From assembly GCA_030867875.1 (NCBI GenBank), contig JAOWCC010000577.1, positions 85,541,740-85,605,739 of the forward strand: DNA of 64,000 bases, in the 5' to 3' direction. How positions within the stretch are numbered: position 1 is the first letter of the stretch; each line of letters starts with the position of its first letter. The stretch is from Actinernus sp. WN-2022 (lineage: Eukaryota > Cnidaria > Anthozoa > Actiniaria > Actinernidae). The notes under the pieces are model-generated. The model was not told where the DNA came from. It saw only the letters and a list, made by a program, of their open reading frames with translations, and did no database searches. Position numbers and translations under genes: made by a program. Positions 63,720 through 64,000 of this stretch are shown here, piece after piece.

Positions 63720-64000
63720 CCGTATTTACCCGTGTATAATACGTGCCCATGTATAATAAGCACCCCAGATTTCAGGCTCTTTTTGGAGAATTTATATTAA
63801 ATGACTTCAAAATCGAAAAAAGTAAAAAAAATCCAAACCTTCTCGAATGCAGACGTCCAAAATTAAAATCATTAGACAATATGTCGCCAGAGTGTCAATG
63901 AAACACCGACTTCCAAGCGTGAGGAAAAAGACAACAGGAAATAAATTCTACTTTTAATTGATTTATTTACATCATTTACCGATTTACCATATTTACACTT
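63720..64000. mobile_element. Start of a TA-target MITE related to 45172-46061
   Basis: Begins CCGTATTTACCCGTGTATAA after TA (63718-63719), then departs from the 45172 copy (TACGTGCCC instead of GCCGCACC). Runs off the window edge. Confidence 0.65.

Overview
The window is animal nuclear DNA, AT-rich and crowded with transposons. The only host gene I can identify is a three-exon homologue of SINHCAF/FAM60A on the minus strand (40760-36179). The organism is probably a cnidarian, most likely an anthozoan. That rests on the dense palindromic MITEs, a Ty3/Gypsy element whose pol carries an MYND finger, and Polinton remnants of a type I associate with Hydra and corals. It is inference, not proof.

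Layout. (1) 90-15997 is a nearly intact Polinton/Maverick, here called element A: a virus-like transposon with 332-bp terminal inverted repeats, flanked by the 5-bp direct repeat GATAT. Its order is DNA polymerase B (+), retroviral-type integrase (-), three small membrane or basic proteins (-), a conserved 183-residue protein (-), packaging ATPase (-), major capsid protein (-), a 374-residue membrane protein (+), a 625-residue conserved protein (-), a minor-capsid candidate (+), a 203-residue membrane protein (+), a TFIIB-like factor (-), a zinc-binding protein (-) and an F-box/ankyrin protein (-). (2) 16031-17350 is a MITE plus unassigned sequence. (3) About 17350-24500 is a GC-richer, heavily broken second Polinton of another lineage (element B). 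It keeps a pX-like protein, an adenain-like protease, a phospholipase-A2-like domain, DNA polymerase B and a SAP-like protein, plus a RecQ-helicase fragment. (4) 24500-55030 is host DNA with SINHCAF, a 56-bp minisatellite and many fold-back MITEs in several families. (5) 55031-63157 is a Ty3/Gypsy retrotransposon on the minus strand with apparently identical 241-bp LTRs but a broken pol containing a 5'-truncated LINE. (6) 63158-64000 is host DNA ending in the start of another MITE.

How element A seems to work. It encodes replication (protein-primed-type polymerase), integration (DD35E integrase), and capsid and packaging functions (MCP, minor capsid, ATPase). It also encodes an apparent transcription system of its own: a TFIIB-like factor, short AT-rich promoters of recurring form (two of them bidirectional), and two A-tract/stem-loop/T-tract hairpins placed between genes. 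The genome is very compact: overlapping stop/start codons run through the MCP-to-p142 cluster, and two convergent pairs share a 4-bp palindrome as both stops. I find no adenovirus-type protease in A; the polymerase N-terminus has an OTU-like Cys/His pattern. The tips are themselves large palindromes with smaller nested palindromes.

Limits. No database search was possible. Family assignments come from motifs and remembered family features, and boundaries of degenerate elements are approximate.
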